Translations under genes and position numbers: made by a program
Shown: positions 31,367 through 42,140 of the stretch, in pieces
Position numbering within the stretch: the first letter of the stretch is position 1
Layout: the number at the start of each line of letters is the position of its first letter
Notes under the pieces: generated by a model
Database searches by the model: none
What the model saw: the letters and a program-made list of their open reading frames with translations, nothing else
What the model was told of the DNA's origin: nothing
Assembly: GCA_964016985.1 (NCBI GenBank)
Contig: OZ024823.1
Location: 130,158,112 to 130,222,111, forward strand
From: Anodontia alba
Lineage: Eukaryota; Mollusca; Bivalvia; Lucinida; Lucinidae
Length of the DNA: 64,000 bases
Direction: 5' to 3'

Positions 31367-31667
31367 AAGAATCATAGCTCTCGATAAGACCCTTTTTCAA
31401 CAAAAGGTTTTAATACATTTCTTATTTTTCAAAAAAAAAATGTCTGTGGTATTGAGAAGAAACTGCTTTCCGAGGTGCCCCACAAGTTTTCGTGAAGAAA
31501 CAAGAAAGATATATTTAGAGGAACAAAATTCCCATAGCGCTACATTAAAAGCATCCAGCAAGTCGCTTTTATGTTTAAATTATCACTGACAGTCTGTTTC
31601 TGATTTTCAGTACTTTAAACCTTGTCTGTTTTTTAATTCATTCCTCACTGAACTAAGTGAACTTAAA

Positions 31668-31850
31668 TATGATATTTAGCCTAAATATTTGGACATACAG
31701 GTATGAGCAAAGATTGCATTCTGTATCATCTTATCAGGATCTGCACTGTTTTCAGCAGTTTTAGGACCCTTCACCATATAGTTAAATGGATTTAGTAAGT
31801 ATGGTGAGGATTTAAGGTGTGTGGCGAATATTTAGGGTATATACTGTATA
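31668..31850. mobile_element. Family B element, diverged
   Basis: ATTTAGCCTAAATATTTGGA and ATATTTAGGGTATATACTG are the ends. The core is reduced to TCTGTATCATCTTATCAGG..TCTGCACTGTTTTC, and the order of the flanking phrases is inverted relative to 5582-5802. Confidence 0.6.
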
Positions 31851-32096
31851 CTGTATTTTTCTGTCCATATTTGGGACATCTTAATTCCTTACCTTACTTG
31901 TCTTACAATTTGAGTCATTCTTTCACTACATGTACCTGTCAATGTGTTAAGAATTGCTGGTTGCTGGATGAGAGGAAAAAGTCTAGACCGATCAGATGCC
32001 ATGTGCTTTGGTGTCTGGGCTGGGACTAATTTCAACCATTGCTGGTATGTTTCCCCAGGTCTGTTTGCCACCAATACATAGGGTTAATACAGTACT
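31851..32096. mobile_element. Family B element, diverged
   Basis: TACTGTATTTTTCTGTCCAT and ATAGGGTTAATACAGTA ends. Internal TGTTAAGAATTGCTGG and GTCTAGACCGATCAGATGCC match B phrases. It abuts the previous copy. Confidence 0.58.
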
Positions 32097-32514
32097 TTTA
32101 TTACTTACTTTCTGTGTTAATCCAGTGTTAATACACATCAGAAAAACTCTGCATTGACAAGCCCCTGCATGTTATCTCAATTTCTAGAACCAGCATTTTT
32201 GACAGAAACACACAAGGCCAAATAAAAAAAAAAAAAAAACATGTTTCTGGCTCCCTGGCCGATCCTGTTATTTTTTAAAGGACTGACCTGAACTTTTTTT
32301 ATCATGATTTTCCAAGGAAGGATGCTTATGGCAACAATGATACTCCATTTTTTTTCTGGCTGGAGACTTCCAAACTGCTGATTTCTCAATTTAAATGAAA
32401 GTAATATGGTAACTAGATCATGCAGTGGATGGCATGCCATTGCAAATCCCCATGCTTTCACCTCTAAACAGAGATAAGTGAAAATAATGTTGCTTTCACA
32501 CACCCTTACCACTC

Positions 32515-32690
32515 AGGGAAGTCAGGTAGCAAGTTTGTTTTAATCCTGCCCATTGGTCTGGAAGGAGTTCCTTGGTTCTCCAGTTTTCACCCACCTTTGA
32601 TGAACGATCGGTTTGATATAAGTGAAATATTCTTGAAAGGGCCGTAAAACCCAAATCCAAAACAAAAATAAATAAAAAAAATCATTTAGT
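32515..32690 (+). mobile_element. SINE 3' fragment
   Basis: ATATAAGTGAAATATTCTTG followed by AAAGGGCCGTAAAACCC and an A-rich tail is typical of a tRNA-SINE tail. No head or box A/B is seen. TCTACAATGGGTTAA directly downstream looks like an inverted F terminus. Confidence 0.45.
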
Positions 32691-32874
32691 CTACAATGGG
32701 TTAACCATCAGTGGCTGGAACTACCCATGTCTCAAATAAATTTCCATGGTCCCAAAGATGTTCAAGCCATTGAGGTTTTACTGTATTTCAAATTTTAGGA
32801 CCGGTATAAGTAGATACGGAATCCCAATACTTACATGTAGGTTAAATATGGTACCTACCCATTTAGTATAAAAG

Positions 32875-33000
32875 AAAAAATAAGACTTAGCATTTCATAT
32901 GAATGGTTGCAGAAGATTTGGATAAAAAGCCAAGCCTTATTATCTCTGAAAAATACAAAAAAAAAAACATCAGTGGTGCAGTTGTGATTAATGCTTTAAG
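32875..33000. mobile_element. Family A remnant
   Basis: ATAAGACTTAGCATTTCATA pairs with AGCCTTATTATCTCTG; GTTGTGATTAATGCTTTAAG resembles the right end. The left end is lost. A 133-residue frame starting here overlaps the repeat and is judged accidental. Confidence 0.5.
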
Positions 33001-33098
33001 CTGTATGTCTGCTCAAAATGACTCAAACCATTACTGGTATTTCCCAAAAACGGTAAACTTTACATACCAATTTGAAAACACTTTTCATGCTTTGGATC

Positions 33099-34256
33099 GT
33101 TTACACGCCTGGGAATCGGTTAACTTGTATGCCGTGGGAGTACTATTGAACAATAAATTGACCTATTACTGTAGACAAAAGTTGACTGTATGTAAACAAA
33201 CAACAAAGGCGAAGGTTATTACGTTTACTGTAACTTTATGTTTTCATTCTACTTTTTGTCAAAAATCAGAAACTGTCATATGCTGTGGCAGTGATTGGAG
33301 ATAATCCTGACACAAGGATCATAGAAAAAAAGCATAGGGTTTCTACAGATATCCTTTTTTGGCGTAAAAAATTCATGGCTTGAACATGTCTTACCATGCA
33401 TCAAACTGCGCATGAAAGGCAATTTAAACCTAAACTCCAGTACATTAGCAACCGACATTCAAATCCATGTTAAAATAAGTCAGTTTATCACATTTTTGCT
33501 TAAATGAAATGTTTTGCATCCAATACACAGAGAAAAAAGTCTCAATGCATACCATTTGACTGGTGGCGTAAGTTTAACTAATGGAATTTACTGTGCATTT
33601 GAGTGCATTTTCGAAAAACCTGGAAAAATCTGCTTGTTCTTTACATTTTAACACCGTTGATAGCTTTTGGTTATTGAGTTGTAGCCTAATTTTCCTTATT
33701 CATCATTTAATTCATATTTTAGAACTTTAGAAAACTCGAGCACCTCCTATATAATTTACATTAGTTCATTTGTATGCGGCAAGTCAACTGGTATGCATCA
33801 GAGTTTTTTTATAACCTGTTCATGAAAAAAGAAACATCTCGTTTTTGGATAAACATATTTAAAAGGCATACAGTATCCAATGGTCTTATACCGACTTGTG
33901 TTTTCTCACTAAAATGTCATGAAGTGCACAATAACTGCATCCTTTGCCTGGGTGCTTATTGTTCAGTGCATGAGTTTTGATCGCCTAAAACGATACCTTG
34001 AGAAATCTTTGGAGTTTTCTGTTAAAACAAGTGTTATAACAATCTTGAACTTTTATCTCAGCATATGACATTATCTGATTCTTAGTAAGACACAAAATAA
34101 GTAAATAAACTCACATTTTAGCCAGCTGACCAGCACTCTGGGAATTTGTTTATACACGTCAATAGGTCCACCAGAACAGGTCAACTTATTCCTTTATAGT
34201 ACACTGTAGGAGTACAAGTTGACCGATTCCCAGGTGTGGTTTAGTAAACTTCTCAT
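33099..34256. mobile_element. Putative element with long diverged TIRs
   Basis: CCTGGGAATCGGTTAACTTG at about 33108 is the inverse of CAAGTTGACCGATTCCCAGG at about 34216. The similarity continues inward on both sides (TTGACCT.., TAAACAAA), giving TIRs of about 130 bp around a 0.9-kb AT-rich interior. No transposase is recognisable inside. Exact ends and a target duplication could not be fixed. Confidence 0.5.
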
Positions 34257-35153
34257 TTAGTGTGTAAACCAGGTTAAATTACATAGAGAATATGTATGCT
34301 CCTGTGTTTTTTTTATTTTTGACCAGTTCACTAAAAAAAATAAATAGGATCATTTAAGGTGCCAAAATTATTTTTTTCTTGTAAAAGGGGTCTGAAGTAT
34401 ATTTAAATTGAAATCTAAATTAGGACACTTTTACTTGGAAAAAAGCTACACTACGACCTCTTTATAATACAGTTAGTTATAACAGTTTGGATATAAGACG
34501 GTTCAGAGGTGGATCCCAAAAATGTATAATCATATTGAAATATGAGTGTAAATTGTCATCATGACCCGCCACCAAAAAAGTGGTGGGGTATTATGTTATA
34601 CCCTCTGAAATTTTGAGTGTCCATCCGTCTGTCTGTCCGTCCGTCCATCCGTCAGCGCCTCACCATTCGTCTGCCCACAACTCCTCCTACAGTTTTAGGT
34701 CAATCCTTTTCAAACTTTACAGGTGCTTTTAGGATGGTCTGAAGATATGCATATTGTTTTTTCAAAATCTTGAAATTATTTTTTGTCACATTTTTTTCAT
34801 TTTTAACTTAGACTTTTTTCGAGCCCTAATACTACAGAAATGTATGGGGAGTATGTACCTTGTATGTGCAACTCCTCCTACATTTTCAGGCCAATCCTTT
34901 TGAAACCTTACACAAGTTTTTAGGATATGGTCTGAAGATATGCATATTGTTTTTTCAGAATCCTGAAATTATTTTTTATCACTTTTTATTGCATTTTTAA
35001 CTTAAGACTTTTTGGTGTTTTTTTTGTGTTTTTTTTTTTAGTTATGAAATATGAGGGATGTTCGAAATGAATTGCTTATTTCTATCTGGAGACTTCAAAT
35101 TTCAAGTTAGCCCTAAAGTACTCATTCCATGCCCTCGAAGTACTCCCCGTGGC

Positions 35154-35464
35154 AGCCGGCCTCGGTGGCTCAGTTGGATGCGCCGTCCGACTGGAGACCA
35201 GGAGGTCGCGGGTTCAAACCCCCCCCCCCGAGGTCGGCAACATTTAGTGGAGATTGATTATGAAATTATGAAATATTTTCTACGGTCATTCTCTGCCTTC
35301 CGCTGATTCAAGAAGGGCATTTGTCAGTTTCTGGCGAAAGAATGTGCACAATACTGGTTAACCGCTTAGAGGACTAAGCCTGCCCAGTAAACGTGTGGTA
35401 AGGTAAACTGACCGCGCTCAACATGACCCCATTGGGTTGACTGGGCCGTAAAACCTCAACACAA
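35154..35464 (+). mobile_element. tRNA-derived SINE K in the mariner
   Basis: A box TGGCTCAGTTGG and B box GGTTCAAACCC are intact; a C run of about ten bases follows the B box. Tail GGGCCGTAAAACCTCAACAC. The 12-bp duplication ACTCCCCGTGGC (35142-35153 and 35465-35476) lies within the mariner coding end, so the SINE is younger than the mariner. Confidence 0.9.
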
Positions 35465-35476
35465 ACTCCCCGTGGC

Positions 35477-36581
35477 TAGAAATGCAAAGTTTCAGCCGAT
35501 GTATCCACTTCTTGAAGGCGTCACGCTACGCTGATTTGGGCACAGTAATAAGGTAATGATGAATGGCAGATCCAAATGCCTGTCGGGACTGGTATTTCCG
35601 CCCAGCAAGGAATGCTTTCAATTTCGGAAACAAAAAGAAATTACATGGGGCAAGGTCTGGGGAATAGGGGGGGTGAGGCAAAACAGTTACTTTTTCTTTC
35701 TTCAAAAACGCCGTAACTATTGCGGAGGTATGAGCTGGGGCATTGTCATGTAGAAGACGGACATGTTTAAAACCAGTGGCAGGGCGTCGTTTCTGATAAT
35801 ACTTTTTCAGTTTCTTCAGTACTACGTCTTTGTAGTACTTTCCGGTGATGCTTTTGCACTTTTATTGCGACTCCTTCACCAGAGAAGAAGATTGCATACA
35901 AAACCTTCTTTGTACTCAAAGAACATTTGGCAATTATTGGGCGTTTGCTGTGTTTAGTGGCCCAGATCTTATTGCTAACCTTTCTTGTACTCAAAGAACA
36001 TTTGGCAATTATTGGGCGTTTGCTGTGTTTAGTGACCCAGATCTTATTGCTAACCTTTCTGACGGGCTCAAAATAATGGACCCAGGTTTCATCACCTGTG
36101 ACGACATTGGCAAACTGCTTTTTGTCATATTTTGGAAACATTTGAAGCAGCTTTTAGGCCACTTAACCCGTTGCCTCTTTTGCTCGTCAGTCAACAGATG
36201 TGGCAGCCATCTAGCAGAAATCTTTCTGACTTTCAAATGCTTCTTCAAAATAAGGTGAACCGTTGATAGTGATATGCCTACTTTTCGTGCAATATCACGA
36301 ACTGTAAATCTGGCATCTCCTTCAATGATTTCCTTTATTTTGGAAACGATTTCTTTACGAGATACAGATTTTGGCCAACCTGATTTCGGTGCATTTTTGA
36401 TGGACTCTACACCAGACTCAAATTTCTTTTTCCACCGCCGAACTGTGTCATAAGACACACAAGAAGGTCCAAAAGCAGTAGAAATTTCTGTCATCAGCTT
36501 CTACAAAGAACAACCAAGTTTTGAGCGAGCTTTGTTGTAAGCCCGTATTTCATCTTTTTTGTCGACGCTTCTACCAACCAT
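35477..36581 (-). pseudogene. Mariner transposase pseudogene (DD34D type)
   Basis: The minus-strand ATG at 36581 gives MVGRSVDKKDEIRAYNKARS, then an in-frame TAG at 36501-36503 (codon 27). The helix-turn-helix region follows (FGPSCVSYDTVRRWKKKFES.. and GWPKSVSRKEIVSKI..VHLILKKHLKVRK). After a frameshift near 36120 comes VTGDETWVHYFEP with the first catalytic Asp. A 75-bp in-frame direct duplication (35911-35985 / 35986-36060) then doubles the 25 residues around NKIWVTKHSKRPIIAKCSLS. After another frameshift, LLHDNAPAHTS supplies the second Asp. The third, 35 residues on in YSPDLAPCNFFLF, is Asn (codon 35640-35642). A further TAG follows PKSA, and the SINE interrupts the C terminus at SSHGE..YFEG. 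Clearly dead. Confidence 0.88.
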
Positions 36582-37254
36582 TTTTACTGCAGTGGTCAAC
36601 GACTGCGTGTATTCAAATGGCAAATTTTATGTCTTACACTTAGTCTAACATGTACATTTATATACCATTGTGTAGATATTGAATAGCTCTATACAGGTAT
36701 GTATTGGTTTTTATCGTGCCCCACGTGGATATCGAGCTAGAGGACAATAAGCAATTCATTTCGAACATCCCTCGTAACTGTTTATTGCTTCTCTTCATGT
36801 TTAACTTAGATTGTTTTCAGCACTTTCACTACAGAAGTACATACGGAATATGTCCCTGTGTGGCGGGGCATGGTGCATGGCTTGCAGTTTTATTTTTCAA
36901 TATAATCTATACATTTTTGTTTGGATATAACACGGTTGTTTAACTAACACAGGTTTTGCTATGGACCCCACAATAGTGTTATATTGAGGTTGTGGTGTAT
37001 ATATTAACCATGAATAAAAATCATGATTTTTGAGGAGAAATACAGCTTTGAAGAGTTAAGACTATGATAATATGCCACATTGAATAGCCATATCCAGTTA
37101 TACTTAAAGGGATTTGTTACAATTCTGCTGTTTTATATGCATTTTAATGATAAACAGTGCAGACCCCAATCATTTGCTGCATGATGCAGCTTTTCATTTG
37201 GTATGGGCCCATTTTACAAGTCTTAGGCATTGGTAAGTAAACCCTTGTCCTAGT

Positions 37255-37790
37255 GCGGGCCCCCGTAGCCTAGTGAATAAGAGAGCTGACTCTTAATCCA
37301 TTAGGCAGGCCTCCTAGCAAAACCTAAAAAACCTTTAATAACCTATAATTTTGTGTCAAACCTATAAAACCTTTATTTTGTTCATAAAACCTATAAAAAG
37401 CCTGTATTTTCATGAAAAAACCTATATTTTTCCCTTTTTGAACCATCTCACAACTCAACCTTAACTTTTCTTCAAAATGCCCTACTATTTTTTACTTTTT
37501 AGTCCAAAAAAATGTGATGAAAACTGCCATGAAATTGTAATTTTTTTCCTCACTCGCTTGGACTTTGTAAAATTCAGACCAACTTTATCTGAGTATTTGT
37601 GGCGCAAAAATTCTTCAAATATTTTTTCTTCAGTTTTAAAGCTTTATGTGAGTTTGGAAGAATCCTTTTTTTAACCTATATTTTTTATTATAAACCTTGT
37701 AAATAATCTATATTTTGAGTAAGAAGAACCTAAATAAAAACCTATATTTTCAAAGCAGGCCACTAGGAGTCCTGCATTAGGTTTCTCACC
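37255..37790 (+). repeat. tRNA-like SINE head, interrupted
   Basis: GCCCCCGTAGCCTAGTGAAT..GAGAGCTGACTCTTAATCC resembles a tRNA-derived SINE 5' end with an A box (TAGCCTAGTGAATAAG). It breaks off at CATTAGG (37299-37305), where an insert begins, and TTTCTCACC follows the insert. No B box is seen. Confidence 0.45.
37306..37774. mobile_element. hAT-like non-autonomous element
   Basis: Ends CAGGCCTCCTAG and CTAGGAGTCCTG are inverted with one mismatch. CATTAGG is duplicated on both sides (37299-37305 and 37775-37781), 8 bp if one mismatch is allowed. The interior contains many AACCTATAAAA / CCTATATTTT units. CAGG-type ends with about 8-bp duplications suggest hAT; that is inference. Confidence 0.6.
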
Positions 37791-37800
37791 ACTGAAAAAA

Positions 37801-38010
37801 TAACCCTTGTCCTACTGAATAAATTAAGATGCCACACCCATTTCTAATTTTTTACCAATCATTACTTGATCCAGATTGTTTATATATATTCACCTACTTA
37901 ATGGCAAACAGTGCAGATCTAGACCAGTTGGCTTCTGAAGAAGCCAGCTGTCCTGGATATTCACTGTTTGAAAAGGCAGGACATATCTGGGTTCAGCAGG
38001 ACTAGGGTTA
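37801..38010 (+). mobile_element. Family C MITE
   Basis: TAACCCTTGTCCTACTGAAT start, GTTCAGCAGGACTAGGGTTA end. Stem GACCAGTTGGCTTC / GAAGCCAGCTGTCC, mildly mismatched. Confidence 0.82.
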
Positions 38011-38049
38011 GTTGCTCTATGATAGAAAAAGATGGCCCTTTCTGGGATA

Positions 38050-38353
38050 GCCGGCCTTGTTGGCTCATTGGGATGTGCCTCCCTCAGGTGATCAGAAAGT
38101 TGCTGGTTCGATCCCCGCAGGGTCCGGCAACATTCTTTCCTGGAGATTGATTATGAAATATTTTCTACAGTCTCTTTGACTGATTAAAGGAGGACAGTTG
38201 TCAGTTTCTGGCAAAAGAGTATTTACAAGTACTGGTTAACTGCTTAGAGGACAATGTCTGCTCAGGAAAAAGTGTGGTTAGATAAACTAGCTGCACTTGA
38301 CATGACTATAATGGGTTGACAGGGCTGTAAAACCTCAACCCAAACAAAGAAAT
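38050..38353 (+). mobile_element. tRNA-derived SINE K, diverged
   Basis: A box TGGCTCATTGGGATG, B box GGTTCGATCCC, tail GGGCTGTAAAACCTCAAC. Imperfect 12-bp duplication CTTTCTGGGATA / CTTTCTAGGATA (38038-38049 and 38354-38365). More diverged than the other K copies, so probably older. Confidence 0.85.
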
Positions 38354-38527
38354 CTTTCTAGGATACCTTTTAAACTGGAGGAGACCAAATTTTTGGGTTG
38401 CATGGTATAAACATTTTAGTGTTTTATCAAACCTGTCACTGTGTTTGATAAATTAAAATAGAGCATTGTTGTTTATAACATTGAAATAGACTGAAAATTG
38501 AATATACACTGCAGCTGTGCTTCTGAC

Positions 38528-38884
38528 ACTGTATTTATCCTAAGGATTTGGACAGACAGGCTTGAGCAAACAGTGGAGAACCAGTTCAGATGCCACAACA
38601 TTCTAAAATATTTTTCTAATTTTTTCCAGAAAATTGGCTTCAGTATTTCTTGCAAATTGAAATGTCAAAGTCTGTTTTCTGGGGGAAAAAATATTTCAAC
38701 ATTAATCCACTGATGCCTAATTTCCCACACAGAATGAAGTGTCTGATCAGGGTCTACACGGTTTGCCACTCACTCAGCATGTTTTAGGCACATTAAAAAG
38801 TAGTATAATGGACTTTTTTTCCAGATTTTTAGGCCAAGTTTGGTAAGGAGCTTAACGTGTCTGAATATTTAGGGAACATACAGT
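38528..38884. mobile_element. Family B element containing a G fragment
   Basis: CTGTATTTATCCTAAGGATT start, TATTTAGGGAACATACAGTA end. The hairpin loop holds about 140 bp of G-like sequence (38604-38742: TTTTTCCAGAAAATTGGCTT.. / GTCTGTTTTCTGGGGGAAAA), after which B resumes with GTGTCTGATCAGGGTCTACA. B was therefore present first. Confidence 0.65.
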
Positions 38885-39084
38885 AATTCACTGCATTGTG
38901 TATATTTTGGGGTGGCAGTCTATAGTTGTGTCTGTAGTCCTTCTAGGATTATTAGGCTAGGGCATAAGGTAAGAGTTCAGCTTGGCTGATGTTATTATTG
39001 TGTCACCTGCATAGCATGGTAGACACATAAGGATCATGTTTTCCATCTGCATCGTGGTCGTCTTCAGTGGCGGCGGTGTTGTCA

Positions 39085-41480
39085 TAACACTTTACTTTTC
39101 TGCTCAATAACTTTTGATTTCATTCAGACTTTGCAGAAGTTTATATCACAGTAAAATACAGATCAAGTTCAATATTGGCAATCATCCACCAAATTTTGGC
39201 TGAATTATGGCCCTTTTTCGACTTAGTTTTTGTTGTTTGGTGAAGATATTGGTATGATATTGGTAATCATAGTAAAATTTTGGCCGAGTTATGGCCCTTT
39301 TTTGTTTGTTGTGTTAAAATATTGGTTTCTGTTGAATAAGTTTTGAAGGGATATATCAATTTCATTAGAAGTTTGTAGAGGGGTATATCATTTTAAAATA
39401 CATGTCAAGTTCAATATTGGTAAGTGTCCACAAAATTTTGGCTGAGTTTTGGCCCTTTTTCAACTTTGTTATTGTTGGTGAGTAGATATTGGATTCCTCT
39501 CAATAACTTTTGCTGGGATGCATTGATCAGTGATTTATTTACAATTTTATACCTATGCATCCCAGGACTCGCTTGGGCTATATAAAGTGAATCCTTCTAG
39601 AAAATCATTGCGTCCATTACAGACTTTTCCACTGTAACTTTGTGAGTCCTGGGACTCGCTCAGATTTAAAATGTGAGTCCCAAAAGAAAAAATGTGAGTA
39701 CGGGACTCGGGATGCGCAGGTAAAAAAATCACTGATTGATTTAATTAAAAGTTTACAGAAGAATATATCATTGTAAAAAACAGGTCAAGTATGATATTGG
39801 TAATCATTCCCAAAATTTTGGCCGAGTTATGGCCCTTTTTTTGACTTAGATTTTGTTGTTTTTGTGTTGCCTGCGTAGCATGGTAGACATATAGCGATCA
39901 TGTTGGGCGGCGGCGGCGTCATCGCTTTTACGTTTCCATTCAATAACTTTTGAAGGGATATATGGATTTCATTCATATTTTGCAGAACTTTATATTACTA
40001 TAAAGTACAGGTCAAGTTTGAGATGGGTAATCATCTGCCAGAGTTTGGCTGAGTTATGGCCCTTTTTCAACTAAGTTTTTGTTGTTCATTTTTTCTCAGT
40101 AACTTTTGAAGGGATGCATTGATTTCATTCAAACTTTGCAGAATTTTATATCGATGTAAAATACAGGTCAAGTTCGATACTGGTAATCATCTGCCAAATT
40201 TTGGCTGAGTTATGGTCCTTTTTCGACTTAGTTTTTGTTAGTTTGTTAGTGTGTTGATATTGGTTTCCGATCAATAACTTTTGCATGGATGCATTGATTT
40301 TATTGAAAGTTTGCAGAAGGATATATCATTGTAAAATACAGGTCAAGTTTGATATTAGTAATTATTCGCAAAATTTTGGCTGAGTTGTGGCCCTTTTTGA
40401 CTTAGTTTTTGTTGGTGTGTTGATATTGGCTTCTGCTCTGTAACTTTTGCAGGGATGCATTGATTTTATTGAAAGTTTGCAGATGGATATGCCATTGTAA
40501 AATACAGATTAAGTGTGATATCAGTAATCATCCGCAAAATTTGGCTGGGTTATGGCCCTTTTTTGACTTTTTGTTGGTGTGTTGATATTGGTTTCTGCTC
40601 AATAAGTTTTGCAGGGATGCATTGATTTTATTGAAAGTTTGCAGAAGGATATATCATTGTAAAATACAGGTCAAGTTCAATATTAGTAATTATTTGCAAA
40701 ATTTTGGCTTTCTGGCCCTTTTTCGACTTAGTTTTTGTTGGTGTGTTGATATTGGCTTCTGCTCTGTAATTTTTGCAGGTTTTTGTTGTTGAAGTAAAAT
40801 ATAAGGTAAAGATATTGTTTCCCCTCAATAACTTTTGAAGGGATGCATTGATTTCATTAGAAGTTTGTAGTGAGGGGTAGCCTTTAGGGATAGGAGTGAT
40901 TATAGGGACCAGTATTAGATGAAGGCTTTGTTTTTCCTTTCATATCAAATGGTGCTTTAAGCAGGCGACACATCTGATTCTCGGAATTCTTGTGTTGATA
41001 TTGGTTTCCACTCTGTAACTTTTGCAGGGGTGCATTGATTACATTGGAAGTTTGCAAAAGCATTACAGGTCAGGATTGATATTTGTTATCATCCGCAAAA
41101 TTTTGGCAGAGTTATGCCCTTTTTAGACTTCATTTTTGTTGTTGTATTGATACTGGTTTCCGCTCTATAACCTGCAGGGATGCATGGATTTCATTGGAAG
41201 TTTGCAGAAGGATGTATATTTGTATAATTCAGGCCAAGTTTGAGATTGGTAATCATCTACAAAATTTTGGCCAAGTTATGGCCCTTTATAGATTTTTACT
41301 TTTTGTTGTTGGGGTAAAATACAAGGTAAAGATATTGTTTCCCCTGAATACTTTTGAAGGGATGCATTGATTTCATTAGATGTTTGCAGAATAGTATATC
41401 ATTATAGCATAGAGGTCTAGTTTGATTTTGGTAATCATCAGAAAAAATTTGGTCTAACAATAGCCCTTTATTTATTTAAT
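39085..41480 (+). repeat. Degenerate tandem array, about 160-190-bp units
   Basis: At least eleven units share, in order, TCAATAACTTTTG, GGGATGCATTGATTTCATT, AAAGTTTGCAGAAG, ATATCATTGTAAAATACAGG, TCAAGTTTGATATTGGTAAT, CAAAATTTTGGCTGAGTTAT, GGCCCTTTTTCGACTTAG and TTTTTGTTG. Two head-like segments (about 39001-39100 and 39862-39950, TAGCATGGTAGACA..GGCGGCGGCG) suggest two joined arrays. Short frames inside are repeat translations, not genes. A MITE interrupts it at 39528-39734. Confidence 0.82.
39528..39734. mobile_element. 207-bp MITE in the array
   Basis: CAGTGATTTATTTAC start and GTAAAAAAATCACTG end, with CATCCCAGGACTCG and CGGGACTCGGGATG further in. The 6-bp ATTGAT flanks both sides (39522-39527 and 39735-39740). 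The repeat unit reads normally across it once removed. Superfamily not determined. Confidence 0.78.
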
Positions 41481-41757
41481 TAAATTTAGACAAAATAATG
41501 AGGGTTTGCTTTTAGAGATAGGAGCGATTATTAAGACAAATGCAGTATTTTTTTTTTTTTTTTTTTTTTTTTTCATATCAAATGGTGCTTTACTCAGACG
41601 AGACAGCCCATTCAGGGAATTCTAATTTGTGTGTTATTTTTCCCCCCACATCACATGGCCATTGTTTAGTTTTTTTCTCCCCAATAAAGTGCTGCTATTT
41701 TTCCTTTACTCTGAAAATGTGGTGGCCTGTCATGATACATGTAGTTGAACCTGCAGT

Positions 41758-41971
41758 TTAACCCTTGTCCTGCAGAAACCGGATATACCCTGCTTTTACA
41801 AACAGTGTAGATCCAGATCGGTTGGCTTCTGAAGAAGTCAACTGATCTGGATCTGCACTGTTTGCCATTAAGTATGTGAATTTATAGCAATAATCCAGAT
41901 CAAGTAATCTGATTGGCTGAAAATTAGATGTGGGTGTGGCATCTTTATTTATTCAGCAGGACAAGGGTTAA
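41758..41971 (-). mobile_element. Family C MITE
   Basis: TTAACCCTTGTCCTGCAGAA start and AGCAGGACAAGGGTTAA end. Stem GATCGGTTGGCTTC / GAAGTCAACTGATC. Confidence 0.86.
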
Positions 41972-42024
41972 GAGTACTTGGAGTGGTATTCAGAAAATAT
42001 GAAACTTTTCTTTTGTCATAAACA

Positions 42025-42140
42025 AGCATTTTACAGTTTACATACATTTATGCAGTATAGATTAGCCAGAATATTTGGACAGAGCATTTTACAGTTTACA
42101 TACATTTATGCAGTATAGATTAGCCAGAATATTTGGACAG
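42025..42140 (+). repeat. 58-bp perfect tandem duplication
   Basis: AGCATTTTACAGTTTACATA..CCAGAATATTTGGACAG occurs at 42025-42082 and again, identically as far as I can read, at 42083-42140. It spans the left end of a decayed B element (to about 42235). Zero divergence implies a recent event. Confidence 0.88.

Larger units (their letters stand above)
35052..36774 (-). mobile_element. Mariner transposon carrying a SINE
   Basis: Terminal repeats TGAGGGATGTTCGAAATGAA (from 35052) and TTCATTTCGAACATCCCTCG (to 36774) are inverted, extend to about 28 bp, and are flanked by TA (35050-35051 and 36775-36776), the mariner target. Length without the SINE is about 1.4 kb. The transposase pseudogene runs right to left. 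Confidence 0.88.
34557..36888. mobile_element. M repeat inserted in L
   Basis: Starts near GACCCGCCACCAAAAAAGTG, passes a GTCTGTCTGTCCGTCCGTCC microsatellite, and has two imperfect tandem units (about 34677-34844 and 34867-35044), each with CAACTCCTCCTAC..GGTCTGAAGATATGCATATT. It resumes after the mariner with ACTACAGAAGTACATACGG and ends TGTGTGGCGGGGCATGG. A mariner splits the second unit. Confidence 0.55.
34449..36997. mobile_element. Family L element, split into two halves
   Basis: CACTACGACCTCTTTATAAT at 34449 and ATATTGAGGTTGTGGTG ending at 36997 are the two L termini, each flanked by TA. The left half runs to about 34556 and the right half resumes near 36889 (TTTTTCAATATAATCTATAC). The uninterrupted copy at 55948-56167 shows what the joined element looks like. 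Confidence 0.75.

Noticed and set aside
32903..33304. 133-residue plus-strand reading frame
   Set aside because: Starts inside a family A relic and runs into the left arm of an inverted repeat; no recognisable domain and repeat-derived composition.
35767..36141. Intact C-terminal mariner transposase frame
   Set aside because: The frame contains a duplicated 25-residue block and leaves the family sequence after a frameshift; it cannot supply the full catalytic triad.
39085..41480. CRISPR-like array
   Set aside because: Units are 160-190 bp and diverged throughout, with no short identical repeats or unique spacers; the genome is eukaryotic.
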